Shown here one piece after another: positions 54,187 through 64,000 of a stretch of 64,000 nt of DNA. How positions within the stretch are numbered: position 1 is the first letter of the stretch; each line of letters begins with the position of its first letter. The translations under genes were made by a program, and so were the position numbers. The notes beneath the pieces are model-generated. The model had not been told where the DNA came from. It saw only the letters and a list, made by a program, of their open reading frames with translations, and did no database searches. The stretch comes from Hormiphora californensis (Eukaryota > Ctenophora > Tentaculata > Cydippida > Pleurobrachiidae): assembly GCA_020137815.1 (NCBI GenBank), contig CM035351.1, positions 3,621,409 to 3,685,408 on the forward strand, written 5' to 3'.

Positions 54187-56663
54187 CTCTCTTTCTCTCT
54201 CTGTACAGCATATGCAATGAGCTACATAGAACAGCCACTAGTTTCCTACTGCTACATACTCTTTCTCTCATGTATGCACATTATTCTCCATCTCTCTCTC
54301 TCTCAACCACAACAATGTGATTCTGGCCATTCAGCTTGTTTCCCCCTCACCGCCCCCTCTCTCATCTTTGAAATTCTCATTTCTGACATGTTATTCTTAC
54401 CATTCTCCACATCCCTCCCAGAAACATGGACAAGTTTTAGCCTTCGTGTGGATTAGGATATGCCTCCGAAATAGGTCCTTTCCCCGGAAAAACTTGCCAA
54501 ATAAAGTACATCCGACCCACTCGCATAGCATGTCGCTCCTGTAAATGAGAGAGGAGTGTAATAAAGGAGAGGCAAGATAATTTAGGGGACACAGCGGGCT
54601 GGGCATCAAGAGGAAAGGGTAATTTCCTTTTGAGCCTCATTATACACACACATGTTGACACACGCATATAATAATTGGTACACTCAAAATATGGACCCAC
54701 TGGACCCGAAACATAAAACTGATGTAATGCAGAGCGGGATACTTCACAATTTGGCATCAATAATCAGCGTTAACTGTTAATTAAGAACACTGAATGATTA
54801 TAGATGGAGTGAAACAAATAATGAAATTATACAAGTCTGATCACCTGTCACCATTACACGTCGTGTAATGGTGACAGGTGACACGTCGTGTACTGTTCAT
54901 GTTGTGTTAACACGTGTACTGTTCATGAACTCAATCTCCGATTTTTGCTTGCATATGCTCATGTACTCACGTCTCACCCTGCTCACGTGTACAGCTACTC
55001 ACCCTGTATTATGTTTTGTTAGCACATGTTCATGTAGTGATTCCCGGGTATCGCACTTTACACAACATTCCAACCATTTACACGAGTGCAACCGCAGATC
55101 AGCAGGTGTAACTTTGAGCGTCATCACCTGTAATTAGACAAATAATTAGCTAATTAACGGGGGGGGGGGTGGCACTAATTACCCTTAATTAGGTACACTC
55201 ACAGATTTCACTTTCGGTATGAGAGGTGTAATGTTGAGGGGTGCCGCATCGTCACTTATACTCGGCGTAGGTGGCAGAGAATATTTCTGGGATTCAGAGG
55301 AATCTGAATAAAATTACAGGGGCGTCAGTTAGTAATGAGGTAGAGAGAGGGGGATAAAATGATAGAGATAGAAGGAGAGAGGAGGAGGATGTAATATAAA
55401 GATAGAAATCAAGAGAGAAGCTATAATCCCAGAGCATCAATTATATTCCCAAATATGGAAATATACCTGATTCATCGCTGTAAGATGCTGCTGTTGCCCC
55501 CCGCTACCGATCCATTCTCAGGACTGGGTGTCAGAACAGCGCTCCCCCGAAATATCTGGCGTACTTTTTGTAGTGATAACGGTCTGAGAAGGGTTCGGAT
55601 TAGGCCATTACCAGAGCATACATATTTGCTGAATTAGAAGTTGTTTTTCTTACTTTGCTTTGCTTTGTTTTTCTTGTCAAAGCAGGATTTACTTTGCCTT
55701 GTTCGACCCTCAAAATGGGTTTGAACAAAACAAGATTTACTTACCCGAGGGAAAAGGAAGGTGGTTGTACAATCTTTGGAAGGAGAGGGCCATCATTTTC
55801 ACACATCCTAATTGATTATAATTAATTAGTTTAATTAATGATCATTTTGCTTGTTTACACATTTAAGTTTCTCTCTGCAAATATAATATCTAAGAGTGCG
55901 TTACCACAAAATTGCATCAACATTCAATAAAGCCTCTTGTATAACAGTAGCCTGTAGCATCAATAATCGCGTAAATAGTCAATAAATCTGTAGGAATTCT
56001 ATGGAAAATCTGTGGGAAATCTTAACTAATGATAATAGCAAGACACAGTCGTTTAGTGTGAAAATAATTCAAAGATTATCCACTGAATCCCCCCTAAATA
56101 ATGTTAATAATTTCTTAGTTGTGGGATTTTGTTTCAGTTCCTTGGGATTGGTCTGGCAACATGATTTATGTTCTCAACTTACAAAACTATTCTTTCAGGG
56201 TTTTTACAAAAAAAAATATCCGGATGCTCCTTGATGGCTAACTAAAACTTAAATGAAAATAGACCTAACACACACACACACACACCATCTGTGGGCTCAT
56301 ATGGCCGTCAGTGCATGTGCAGATATGCACCAAGGAGTACCCAGATAATTTTTAAGAAAAGAGCTGTTTTAATTCTCTCTAACTTAAATGCGTAGACTCA
56401 TCTTTTGAGGTTAGAAAGTACCTGCCAAGATCTTTCTTACTCCCAAAGATGGCAGATGGAGTCTCTATCTTATCAGGGGATGGAGCCGTGATCGCTTGAG
56501 TCGCTTGACACTGTTTCCGTTTAGAATAAAAAGAAAGTATGAAGAATTCAAGTGATAGCAGGGAAACGGGTAATGTAAGCGAGGGCCCTCGCTTGCATTT
56601 TCCCTCGAGAGCTATTACAATTTTCGTGTGGGTAAGCTTACATCTCTTCAGCAGTTGAGCCAT
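51869..56663 (-). CDS. Three-finger C2H2 zinc finger protein, family not recognised
   Basis: Minus-strand exons: 56663-56619 (start, least sure), 56510-56422, 55583-55467, 55303-55203, 55127-55003, 54538-54401, 53127-52922, 52538-52435, 52236-52172 and 52049-51869 (stop). Phases match at every join, for about 389 residues. Exon 3 needs removal of one G from a run near 55505. The N-terminal part is Ser/Pro-rich. Three fingers of the C-x-W-x-x-C style follow: CKWLEC..HVLTKH, CEWVGC..HILIH with an unusually long 15-residue loop, and CFWEGC..HISKH. Their spacings (12, 15, 12) equal those of AEBP2. Then comes a basic helix (EKKARERNAEEERK), FEEKAKLLRMARNKRDLS, and RTMRSLRRRIKRL. The C-terminal half does not resemble AEBP2. 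Likely a nuclear DNA-binding or chromatin protein. Confidence 0.72.
53757..54195. repeat. Mirror-image (GA)n / (CT)n microsatellite
   Basis: About 320 bp of GA-rich sequence (53757-54078) passes straight into about 115 bp of CT (54079-54195), so the two halves can pair as one long hairpin. It lies in an intron of the C2H2 gene. Long open frames here are repeat artefacts. Confidence 0.95.
54842..54880. repeat. Perfect 39-bp hairpin in a C2H2-gene intron
   Basis: CACCTGTCACCATTACACG, one base, then its exact complement. The centre reads TACACGTCGTGTA, and ACACGTCGTGTACTGTTCAT recurs just downstream at 54881. Confidence 0.85.
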
Positions 56664-56942
56664 TCCTGATGCCGAGAGACTGCAATATAGCACCGCACAA
56701 GGGATTTCTAAAGTGGGTTTGCACTCTTATCTGGCATATCAGAAATGGGTATACAGTTGTTTCAATGCTACAGTTCCAACGATTTTACCCTCTATTCCAC
56801 CAGAACAATTTTCAATGCAACATGTCCCCTGGACACTCCGCAATAACGAGGCTCCGACGAAGCTCTTTGTGATATTGCTGCGTGTAAAGGAAAGACTGGA
56901 GATCTAAGTTACTATCCTTAAACAACACGGGACATTTGTAGA

Positions 56943-57212
56943 TTGCACAGTAATCCGTGTTGGGGGGGGGGGGGGGTTACGAAGCGAAATGTGAGAAGAC
57001 CGTCCGTAACTGTGTCCTGTGATGGTGTTTGTGATGAGTTTACATGTGACGACGAGATTCGTTACGACACTGGACATTATATTTACGGCTACAAATGTTC
57101 TAGTAACATGTATGTGCGGGCGTATTTATCAATATCATTTCAAGTTTACAGGTTTACTATAAAAGTTTTAGTGTACACAACAGGCCTTCCCTTGGTGGGT
57201 CCATCTAAATAA
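56943..57212 (+). other. Cys-rich open segment, possible orphan exon
   Basis: Encodes SCDGVCDEFTC followed by acidic residues and YKC, preceded by a run of 14 G and followed by a GTATGT donor-like site. The cysteine spacing resembles small extracellular modules, but no partner exon was found. Probably a fragment or chance. Confidence 0.2.
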
Positions 57213-57231
57213 ATTAAACACGTATCACCTC

Positions 57232-57558
57232 TCAGCCACAGGTCACTCTCAAACAGGAAATATCTTTGGGAAGTGATGGATAGCCTTTGACAGGGGGACG
57301 GTCATAAAAGCCTATCAAGTAATCGCCCAGGGATGATTTGAATTGACCTAAGCTTCCACAAGAGTTAATGGCCGCTGGCAACCGATTCCATAGGCGAGCA
57401 GCTCTCAATCCGAAGGGAAAATGGAACTGATTCGCTCTCCAGGCCTCAGCCCAATAGGTAAACACTGGTGGGACTAATCTCATGCCCAGCCTAGCTCTGT
57501 GTTGAAACACAAGGTCTCCGGAATAAGGAATTCGGAACAAACCCAAAAAGGATAACAT
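57232..57558 (-). mobile_element. LINE 3' fragment (reverse-transcriptase tail)
   Basis: The open stretch encodes FPFGLRAARLWNRLPAAINS and then a FKSSLGDYL-type ending, the conserved tail of jockey/CR1/L2-type ORF2 proteins. The polymerase core is missing, so this is a 5'-truncated remnant unrelated in detail to the LINE at 40.2 kb. Confidence 0.75.
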
Positions 57559-57719
57559 CGGCTAATGACACTATCGTAGAACAAAAGTCAAACGGTAAAT
57601 TAGCTGCCAAAGTAGGCTCAACTTGGCTGGTTATCGGCTCTTAGCCATTCAAGATTACTGCATGCATAAAACAAATTTTGCAAGTAAAAATTTCAGAAAT
57701 TGCATCTGTCTTTAAAATC

Positions 57720-59330
57720 CAATTTTAAATCATGTGGCTTGGTGGCTGGTGCCGTGCAGCTGCAGATTAATGCACAGAAATTACGGCAAATGCTGCTGAA
57801 CCTATTGTGTTGGATAAGGTAGCGCTTTTCAAACGGAACCTGTGACCGGTGATTGGCATACGTTGCAGGCCCCTTATAATATAATATAAGGGGCCTGGAG
57901 GGAATACCGCGCTAGGGGGGAATACATAATCAATCATATCTCCGGTTCCAGATATGGTACAGAAATCGTTTTGGTAGCGTTGGAAAGAGGAAGATAATAG
58001 CTTTCAAATGCAACCGGTTTCAGGTTTCTATCTTATCAGGAACAGGAGATATGAACCAAACTCCGCAAAATCGAGTGCGGTAAAATAAAAAAATTCGAGA
58101 TTTTAATTCAAATTTGAAACAAAGTGTCCCTGCAGGGACCTGTGACGTCACTTTTTGAAAACAACCAATCTTTGAACGGCTATTGCTCAGCCTCCTCAAG
58201 TCCAATTAACTTCTCTCAAAAACAGCAAGGTAGATAATTGTCAGATCTAACAGCTAGTGAAAGAATCAAGCAAAACGGACTACAGGGGCCAAAGTTATAA
58301 GCACCGCCGTTTTTTCGACCGCAAAGTTATTTTCGACCCAGCCAGGCTCAGGCCAAACGCGCGCGCGGCATTCCCTCCAGTCCCCTCGTTGCGGGGGTGC
58401 GCGCATGAGGGGGCTGCAGCGCATTCCAAGACCGGTGACGGAAGATTTTTCTGAAAAATGTTTCTGATTTTTTGGATTTGAGTTGGCATGCGCTGCAGAC
58501 CCGAAGTGCGCGCGTTTTCCACGGCTTCTAGGGCCTGTAAAGTCCATTTTTATTCAACTGTTCACCCCTCAACTCATGCGCGTGCGATATTTTAATTTAC
58601 GCTGCGCGCGCTACACGTTAACATGTGATAAACGCGCAAAACAATTCCGCGCACGACTTTGGGGGTGAACAGTTGAAAAAAAATGGACTTTAGCATAGGC
58701 CAAGGATTTGAGTGTGATTTTCATTTTGATAAATTTAGTTTTTTAGACAATGCGCTGCATTACCCAAATACGCGTTGCATGCGCGTTTTAACACGCCCGC
58801 GCCCGACATTTTTAAAATGCGCCCGCCCGACATTTTTCACATTTTTTGTCCGGGCGTTTGACGTTTCTGAACTTTTGTATAAAGACTAGCAATTTTGGGG
58901 GGGGGGTTTCCGGTGGTCCTGGAAGAAAAACGGAAAAGGGGACTGTCCTGGGGTTGTTTTTTGCCCCCCCCCCTTTTTCCCCCGTTGCCCCCCCCAAATT
59001 TTTTTTTTTTTTTAAAAAAAAATTTTAGGAATTTCCCCCAAAGCTGGAAAACAAAATTTTCACCCCAAAAAATTTTCGATTTTGGTTTTCCGGGGGGGCC
59101 CCAAAAGTTTTTTTTTTTCCTTTATCGGAAATTGTATCCGATTTTAAATCATGTGGCCTGGTGGCTGGTGCCGTGCAGCTGCAAATTAATGCACAGGACT
59201 TATGGCAAAAGCTGCTGACGCTATCGTGTGGGATAAGGCAGCGCTTTTCAAACGGACCTGTGACGGAAGATTTTTCTGAAAAATGTTTCTGAATTTTTGG
59301 ATTTGAGTGATGATTTTCATTTTGATAAAT
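57720..59330. repeat. Duplicated repeat segment with nested MITE
   Basis: AAATCATGTGGC(T/C)TGGTGGC and the next about 130 bp occur at 57725 and again at 59145. The block with ATTTTTCTGAAAAATGTTTC occurs at 58443 and 59272, and the block with GACAATGCGCTGCATTACCC at 58746 and 59337. The order suggests two copies of one element, the first split by insertions. Mono-G, -C and -T runs mark 58890-59125. A 28-bp palindrome (GGCCCCTTATAATATAATAT...) lies at 57869-57896. No gene. Confidence 0.7.
58540..58690. mobile_element. MITE copy 4
   Basis: 151 bp with ends AAGTCCATTTTTATTCAACTG / CAGTTGAAAAAAAATGGACTT and TA on both sides. The interior is CG-rich and again holds ACACGTTAACATGTGA. Confidence 0.85.
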
Positions 59331-59471
59331 TTTTTAGACAATGCGCTGCATTACCCAAATGCGCGTTGCATGCGCGTTTTAATACAGAGCGCCGCGCGAG
59401 CGTCCGGCCGCGGCATTTTTAAAATGCGCCCGACATTTTTCACATTTTCGTTCGGACTTCGGACGTTTTTA

Positions 59472-59622
59472 AAGTCGGATTTTTTGAAGTTGTCACCCCA
59501 AAATGACCGCGCATGTGAAATTTATTAATTTTCACGCGCACACCACACGTTAACATATGATGTGACGCGCAAAAACATTCCGCGCACGAGAAGGGGGGTG
59601 ACAACTTCAAAAAATCCGACTT
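59472..59622. mobile_element. MITE copy 3
   Basis: 151 bp, TA-flanked, with ends AAGTCGGATTTTTTGAAGTT / AACTTCAAAAAATCCGACTT. It differs from the copy at 36328 by only a few substitutions. Confidence 0.88.
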
Positions 59623-59660
59623 TAATTTTATTTTTTATATCTATTCATGTAAATAATATA

Positions 59661-59952
59661 GGGATCCCTAAAAAAGTTCAGTATTTACACAGCGTTTACA
59701 CAGTCTTTACACAGTCGTTACACCCAGAGCGCCCGCGCCGCTCTGGGTGTAAAGACTGCGTCTTTCGCAGTCGATTTGCAGCGTTTTCGGAAACTTTTTT
59801 CGCCGCAGCGCTCAATTTACTCAATTGTGCAGCACACAATCCAATATTTTCTTAGAAAAAGCCGCAAAACGCAGCACGCGCCGCTCTGGGTGTAACGACT
59901 GTGTAAAGACTGTGTAAACTCTGTGTAAATACTGAACTTTTTTAGGGATCCC
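59661..59952. mobile_element. MITE with 75-bp inverted ends
   Basis: 292 bp with ends GGGATCCCTAAAAAAGTTCA / TGAACTTTTTTAGGGATCCC and TA on both sides. The arms include repeated TTTACACAG steps and end at CGCCGCTCTGGGTGTAA. The interior has a GCCGC-rich core. Confidence 0.88.
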
Positions 59953-60440
59953 TATTGTACTGACATATTTTCAAAAAATTTTTATAAAAAAAAAAAAAAA
60001 AAACTTCGGACGTTTTAAAAACGTCGCTTTTGCGCATTCGGCATTTGTGTAAAGAACAACGACTAGCAATGCCCGTTCCGTGGTCTTGGAAGAGCGAGAG
60101 GGAGTTCTTTGAACTGCTCATGTTACGCCGTTACGATCTGGGTGTTTGGAGGCCTGTTTACAGGTGTGCGCTGCCAAAAAAGTTGATTCACTAAAATGGC
60201 TCTAACCGCCAAACCACTCAACCGTTTTGGCTGATTCAAAGTTTATCTGGTAGGGAATGTCAAGGCCTAACCCCAACCCTAACCCTAACCCTACTTTAGC
60301 CCTAACCCTAAAAAACCGTTTGTCAGCACTCACGAAACACCCAGATTTTAACGCTGGCCCTCATGTTTGTCTGTGTCCAGTACAATAGAATTTAGATCTA
60401 AAGCTGACATTCAAACTTATATTTTGTAGACCATACAGTA

Positions 60441-62020
60441 ATGTTAGGTTTCAAGCGTACTCTTTTACAAAAAAGAGGTCTTTCTCAAGCAAATCAGTTA
60501 CTGGAGCTTGCCTACAAGGGATGGGAGGGGACTATGCCGGAGACATCCTTCGAAGTTCCTCAAGTTGACATCGAGGGAAAACTCCCTGATGGTTTAAAAG
60601 GCACGTATCTTCGAAATGGTCCTGGTTTGATCGAAAAATTTGGACAAAAGTTTGTTCACCCCATCGACGGTGACGGTATTGTTTGTGGTCTAACGTTTCA
60701 TGGTGATGGCAGTGCTCACTTCAAGAGTCGATTTGTGGAAACTGCCGAACGGAAAGCCGAAGAAGACGCAAAACAGTTCCTCTTCCGTGGCCAAATGGGT
60801 ACAATTTCAGCTGAACAGAGGGAAGAGGACACAAAAGCCGTCGCTGAGGCGATCAGAACAGGGAAACTACCTAAGATTAAATTCAGAAATCCTTCAAATA
60901 CTAATGTCTGGCATTGGGGTGACAGACTGATAAGTGCTTACGAAACCTCACCTCCGTATGCTCTTGATCCATTTGATTTGTCAACCATTGGGAAGGAAGA
61001 TCTCAACAAGACTCTATCCTTGAAAAGACTGGCTGCACATTTCCGTATAGACACGACTGATCCTGAAAACCCTCGGCTGGTAACGGGGAGTTTCGTGAGA
61101 AGCCCTCTTTTACCGGATGCATCCCTTCAAATAAACGAGTATAACTGGGACTGGTCTCTTCACAAGTCCCATACGTATTCCGTCCCTGGTCTCTCCTATT
61201 TCCATGATATGGCCCTTATAGACGGCTACTACGTGATCCACAACAGCCCCTTTGTAACTCTATCACCTGAAGCGGGGGCCAAGTACCTGTCGGGTCAAGC
61301 GGGTCCGGAAGATAACATGAAACTAAACAAGGATTTGCCGTGTCAACTAATCTTTCTTCCTAAGGAGGGAAACGCCAAGAAACAAATCGTTATTGAAAGT
61401 CCCATTGCCTTTCACACATACCATTTCGGTACGTGTTACCGTGAGGGATCCAAAGTCGTGCTCACCACCACTGCACTGCAGGATAAATTCGACATGTCCT
61501 GGGAGTGGAGGTACTGGTTGTCCAACATGTGCAAAGCACCCGGTAAGTTTAACCGTTTGGATATTGATCTGGAGAGGGAAACTAGCCGAGATGTATGAGA
61601 TCGATCCGGCTAGTAATGAGTTCCCTTGTTCCCATCCCTTCCGACATGGACACTGTTGGTACTCGGTACAACTACCTTCATGGGCTGTGACGAGCCCGGC
61701 CGAGGTCTTCCCTTCATGGACGTGGTGAAGGTAGATGCAGAGAGGGGAGTTGAGGCGAGGGAGAAAGTGGAGGGCTGATGGGTTGGTTGGGGAGGTGGTG
61801 TTTGCTCCTCGGGCTGGGATACAAATCCTCTACTGAGCTTGATGAGGATGATGGATGGTTGATAACCCAAATGTTCAATCCAAACCGACCTGATGAGTCA
61901 CAGTTTCTAGTGCTGGATGCGAAGGATGTCTCATCGGGACCCGTTGCACGGGTGAAGGTCAACTTTAAAGTTAATTACTCCTTCCATGGAACTTTTACCC
62001 CCGATGTTTTTCTTAATTAA
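60441..62020 (+). CDS. Carotenoid cleavage oxygenase-like gene, intronless, broken near the 3' end
   Basis: Non-haem iron oxygenase of the carotenoid/apocarotenoid/stilbene cleavage family. The first 385 residues (60441-61598) are open: GTYLRNGPGLIEKFG and HPIDGDGIVCGLTF at the N-terminus, then three candidate iron-ligand histidines, H200 (LAAHFRID), H255 (YFHDMALID) and H325 (AFHTYHFG). The fourth lies in the closing SFHGTFTPDVFL, open again to 62020. Between them, 61580-61830 keeps family sequence (EMYEIDPASNEFPC, GTRYNYLHGL, LPFMDVVKVD, VVFAPRAGIQ, EDDGWLITQMF) but only across about five frame changes. No introns, unlike neighbours. The sequence looks closer to bacterial/algal apocarotenoid oxygenases than to animal BCO1/BCO2/RPE65; this is an impression without a tree. 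Confidence 0.8.
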
Positions 62021-62340
62021 ACAAATCTTTTCTTCATCCGCTTCAGGAGCGCAAATTTAATCAATTTTTATTCGGTTGGATCTTAAAATGTATACGTATG
62101 ATTTGGCAACATTTGCCCGTTTTTTGTGTTTTTATTGGTGTTTTTGTGCACTGTAATTTATTGATGGCGTAAACGTCGTGTATCCGTTCATTTATAAAAC
62201 CAGTCTAGTTTTATATTTAGAAGTGAGTCTGACAAGTGCCTGCCAAGAATTACTTCACAGTTCCATCTCTCTCACACACGTATCCTATTTTTAGCTGTTT
62301 TAGCAAACCATGTGCTGCTAATGCGATACAATATGTTGAA

Positions 62341-62556
62341 ATGGGAAAAACATCACAGAGTATAATAGAGAAAATCCATGAACGATCAAACAAGCGGCCC
62401 ATCCCGTACAACCATCGGCGGAAGATAATCGAGGATACCCAGAATTGTCGGTACCTGACGGAACGGCCCATTGATATACCTAACAAGTATAATAAGGTCT
62501 TCGCGTCATCATGGGTCACACAGGACACAGTGATCGTAGGAACAAAATGTAACAAG
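62341..62556 (+). CDS. DCAF12: DDB1- and CUL4-associated factor 12, first coding exon (partial)
   Basis: 72 codons from ATG to a GTTAGC donor. The segment NKVFASSWVTQDTVIVGTKC aligns with human DCAF12 [20 protein letters not shown], which opens its WD40 propeller. The N-terminal MGKTSQSIIEKIHERSNKRP is basic, as in the family. DCAF12 is a substrate receptor of CUL4-DDB1 ubiquitin ligases. The other exons lie beyond the window. The ATG was chosen because it is the last in-frame start before conserved sequence; another in-frame ATG exists at 62236. Confidence 0.8.
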
Positions 62557-62811
62557 GTTAGCAATCTTTTTATCTTAGTTGCATGCTGTTTCTTATGACA
62601 GTTAACTATCTCACATTTTATCATATTTAACCATAATCTATGGTAATGTATTAATTGCACTGAACTGCTGTAGACATCACCCACTCACTTCATACACACA
62701 CAACACCCACACACATGACCAAGCCTGTACGACAGGTTATTGATCACCGGCTGTATTACAGCACGAGAGAGCCGTCACTAGTATCGTGCAGTGATCCGAA
62801 GATCATGATAA
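62557..62811. other. Start of DCAF12 intron 1
   Basis: No exon seen. Ends at the inverted duplication that frames the mariner-like element. Confidence 0.5.
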
Positions 62812-64000
62812 CAATTAATATGACGTGATCAACTGCTATAGCCCAACTGTTCATTCTGAGAATTCTGATACAAAGATATTATTATTATTATTATTATTAG
62901 TATGTGCCTAGATTAATCGAACTCAGTGGATTCCCTTGGTAACTCCCATGTTAAACAAGGAGATGAAACTGGGGGGTTGGAGTTACCTCATATAGCAGTA
63001 CGGCAAATAATATTAGGTCATTCCATAAAGAATTTCGTGTCCCGATATCTTGAGACCTATTAGAGATAGAGACTTCTACCTAGTTTTAACTTGTTCAGTG
63101 GACGATTCTCTACCTGGAAACATGTTTGGAATAGTATACGACCATTTGAAGTGCTCGAAATTTGGTGCTATGACACCGGAAGTCGTGCTGCCGCTGCACG
63201 GGGTTCCCAGAGTTTTTCAAACGCCGCTGGAACAGAGCCGGTACACATTTTTTACTTTCTACAGTGCTCAATCGATAGCCCATCGTCTAAGGATGAGATA
63301 TATATGTGATTTGGGTCTCGACGCGTTGCCTAAAAACCTCTAGGACAGTAAATGTAACATTAAAAATCGAAAAAGTGCAAAATCTGACCTCAATTTTCGG
63401 CCTGTTTTGGGGGTATCTTCGAAAACGTCAATTGGTCACTTTTATATGTTGACAAATCAAATAATTGGCTTCACTATGGCATAGAACTTACTTAGAACTA
63501 TCTTTTACTGCAAAGTTTTTGATTATAAGCCATTCCTATAAAACGTGAAGGGACCCGGAAGTGAAACTTTCCAATTTTTACCAAAATTTTTTGGAGGCCC
63601 ATTGCTCAGCCGCGAATAAAGCTAGGATCTTCTAATACGTCTTAAACGAAAGAGAATTGTCTAATGAACAAGCTTGATGCAATAAAACATCCCACAGATG
63701 CAATATTTAAGAAGTACAGCAGTTTCAGTACTATGCACGTTTTTCCCGTGCAGCGGCAATTTGAGTTCAATTTTTTCCGGGTTCGCCGAGAGCCACCCCT
63801 GATCAAAAATTTCAAAATAACTACTGTTGTGAGTAGTCAAGAGCTCAATTAACAAGCTAGAAAAGGGTCTATGTGAATATCTTAAGTACTTTCGAAAATA
63901 TCGGGACACGAAATTCTTTATGGAACGACCTAATATCTTTGTATCAGAATTCTCAGAATGAACAGTTGGGCTATAGCAGTTGATCACGTCATATTAATTG
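62812..64000. repeat. Inverted repeat framing a mariner-like element; runs off the window
   Basis: The left arm 62812-62882 (CAATTAATATGACGTGATCA... to GATATTA) is the exact complement of 63934-64000. The outer limit of the right arm is past the window end. An (ATT)n stretch follows the left arm. Confidence 0.85.
63013..63933. mobile_element. Mariner-like non-autonomous element
   Basis: Ends TTAGGTCATTCCATAAAGAA / TTCTTTATGGAACGACCTAA with imperfect inverted repeats of about 37 bp and flanking TA. The TTAGGT start fits mariner termini. 921 bp long; no transposase motif in any frame. Confidence 0.75.

Noticed and set aside
53727-54456. Long Glu/Arg- and Ser/Leu-rich open frames on both strands
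   Set aside because: Translations of (GA)n/(CT)n microsatellite.
63050-63343. Mariner transposase remnant
   Set aside because: The 97-codon frame has no DDD/DDE or HTH motif that I can see.

Overview
The window is nuclear DNA from an invertebrate animal. The genes carry GT-AG introns, and there is a ciliary outer-dynein-arm docking gene (ODAD2), a secreted C-type lectin, a SWI/SNF core subunit (SMARCC), JAZF1-, STRAP- and DCAF12-type genes, a CR1/L2-like retrotransposon and many foldback or TA-flanked DNA elements. Nothing fixes the phylum; a cnidarian, ctenophore, sponge or small bilaterian would all fit. There are no bacterial operons, rRNA genes or CRISPR arrays.

Layout. 1-2611 (+): 3' half of ODAD2/ARMC4. 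3234-4739 (-): ERCC1, with a MITE in its last intron. 4907-5749 (-): a stand-alone formiminotransferase-domain gene. 5991-7038: a transposon with poly-G ends and an exact 8-bp target duplication, carrying a tRNA-Val-like core. 7252-24505 (-): a PLA2G6-type ankyrin/patatin phospholipase. Its 13-kb intron (9699-22668) holds a complete C-type lectin gene on the opposite strand (14960-21431) among minisatellites, a 696-bp tandem duplication and a 1.8-kb foldback. About 25.0-26.0 kb is a 1-kb near-perfect palindrome. 26317-34014 (-): four genes read without introns, ClpP, an M16 peptidase, CWF19L2 and RNF14. RNF14 diverges from an intronless JAZF1-like gene (34423-34968, +). 35116-47245 (+): a 19-exon SMARCC gene whose intron 14 is a nest of elements (poly-G element, CR1/L2 LINE, second poly-G element, foldback). 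47641-49338 (+): STRAP. 50228-50761 (+): a 57-residue membrane protein. 51869-56663 (-): a three-finger C2H2 gene I could not name. 57.2-60.0 kb: LINE debris and MITEs. 60441-62020 (+): an intronless carotenoid-cleavage-oxygenase-like gene broken near its 3' end. 62341-62556 (+): first coding exon of DCAF12, running off the window into an intron with a mariner-like element.

Most genes are housekeeping: DNA repair (ERCC1), splicing (CWF19L2), ubiquitin transfer (RNF14, DCAF12), mitochondrial proteolysis (ClpP), chromatin (SMARCC, JAZF1-like) and lipid or carotenoid metabolism. They do not form one pathway. Exon phases were checked by hand and join consistently. Single-base frame breaks interrupt otherwise conserved sequence in several genes (ODAD2, PLA2G6, ClpP, the C2H2 gene, SMARCC exon 17, the carotenoid oxygenase), while other long frames are clean. 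This suggests assembly indels, although real decay is possible for the oxygenase. The most novel material is the transposon content, above all the poly-G-ended elements, and a Rad18-type zinc-finger-like insert in SMARCC.
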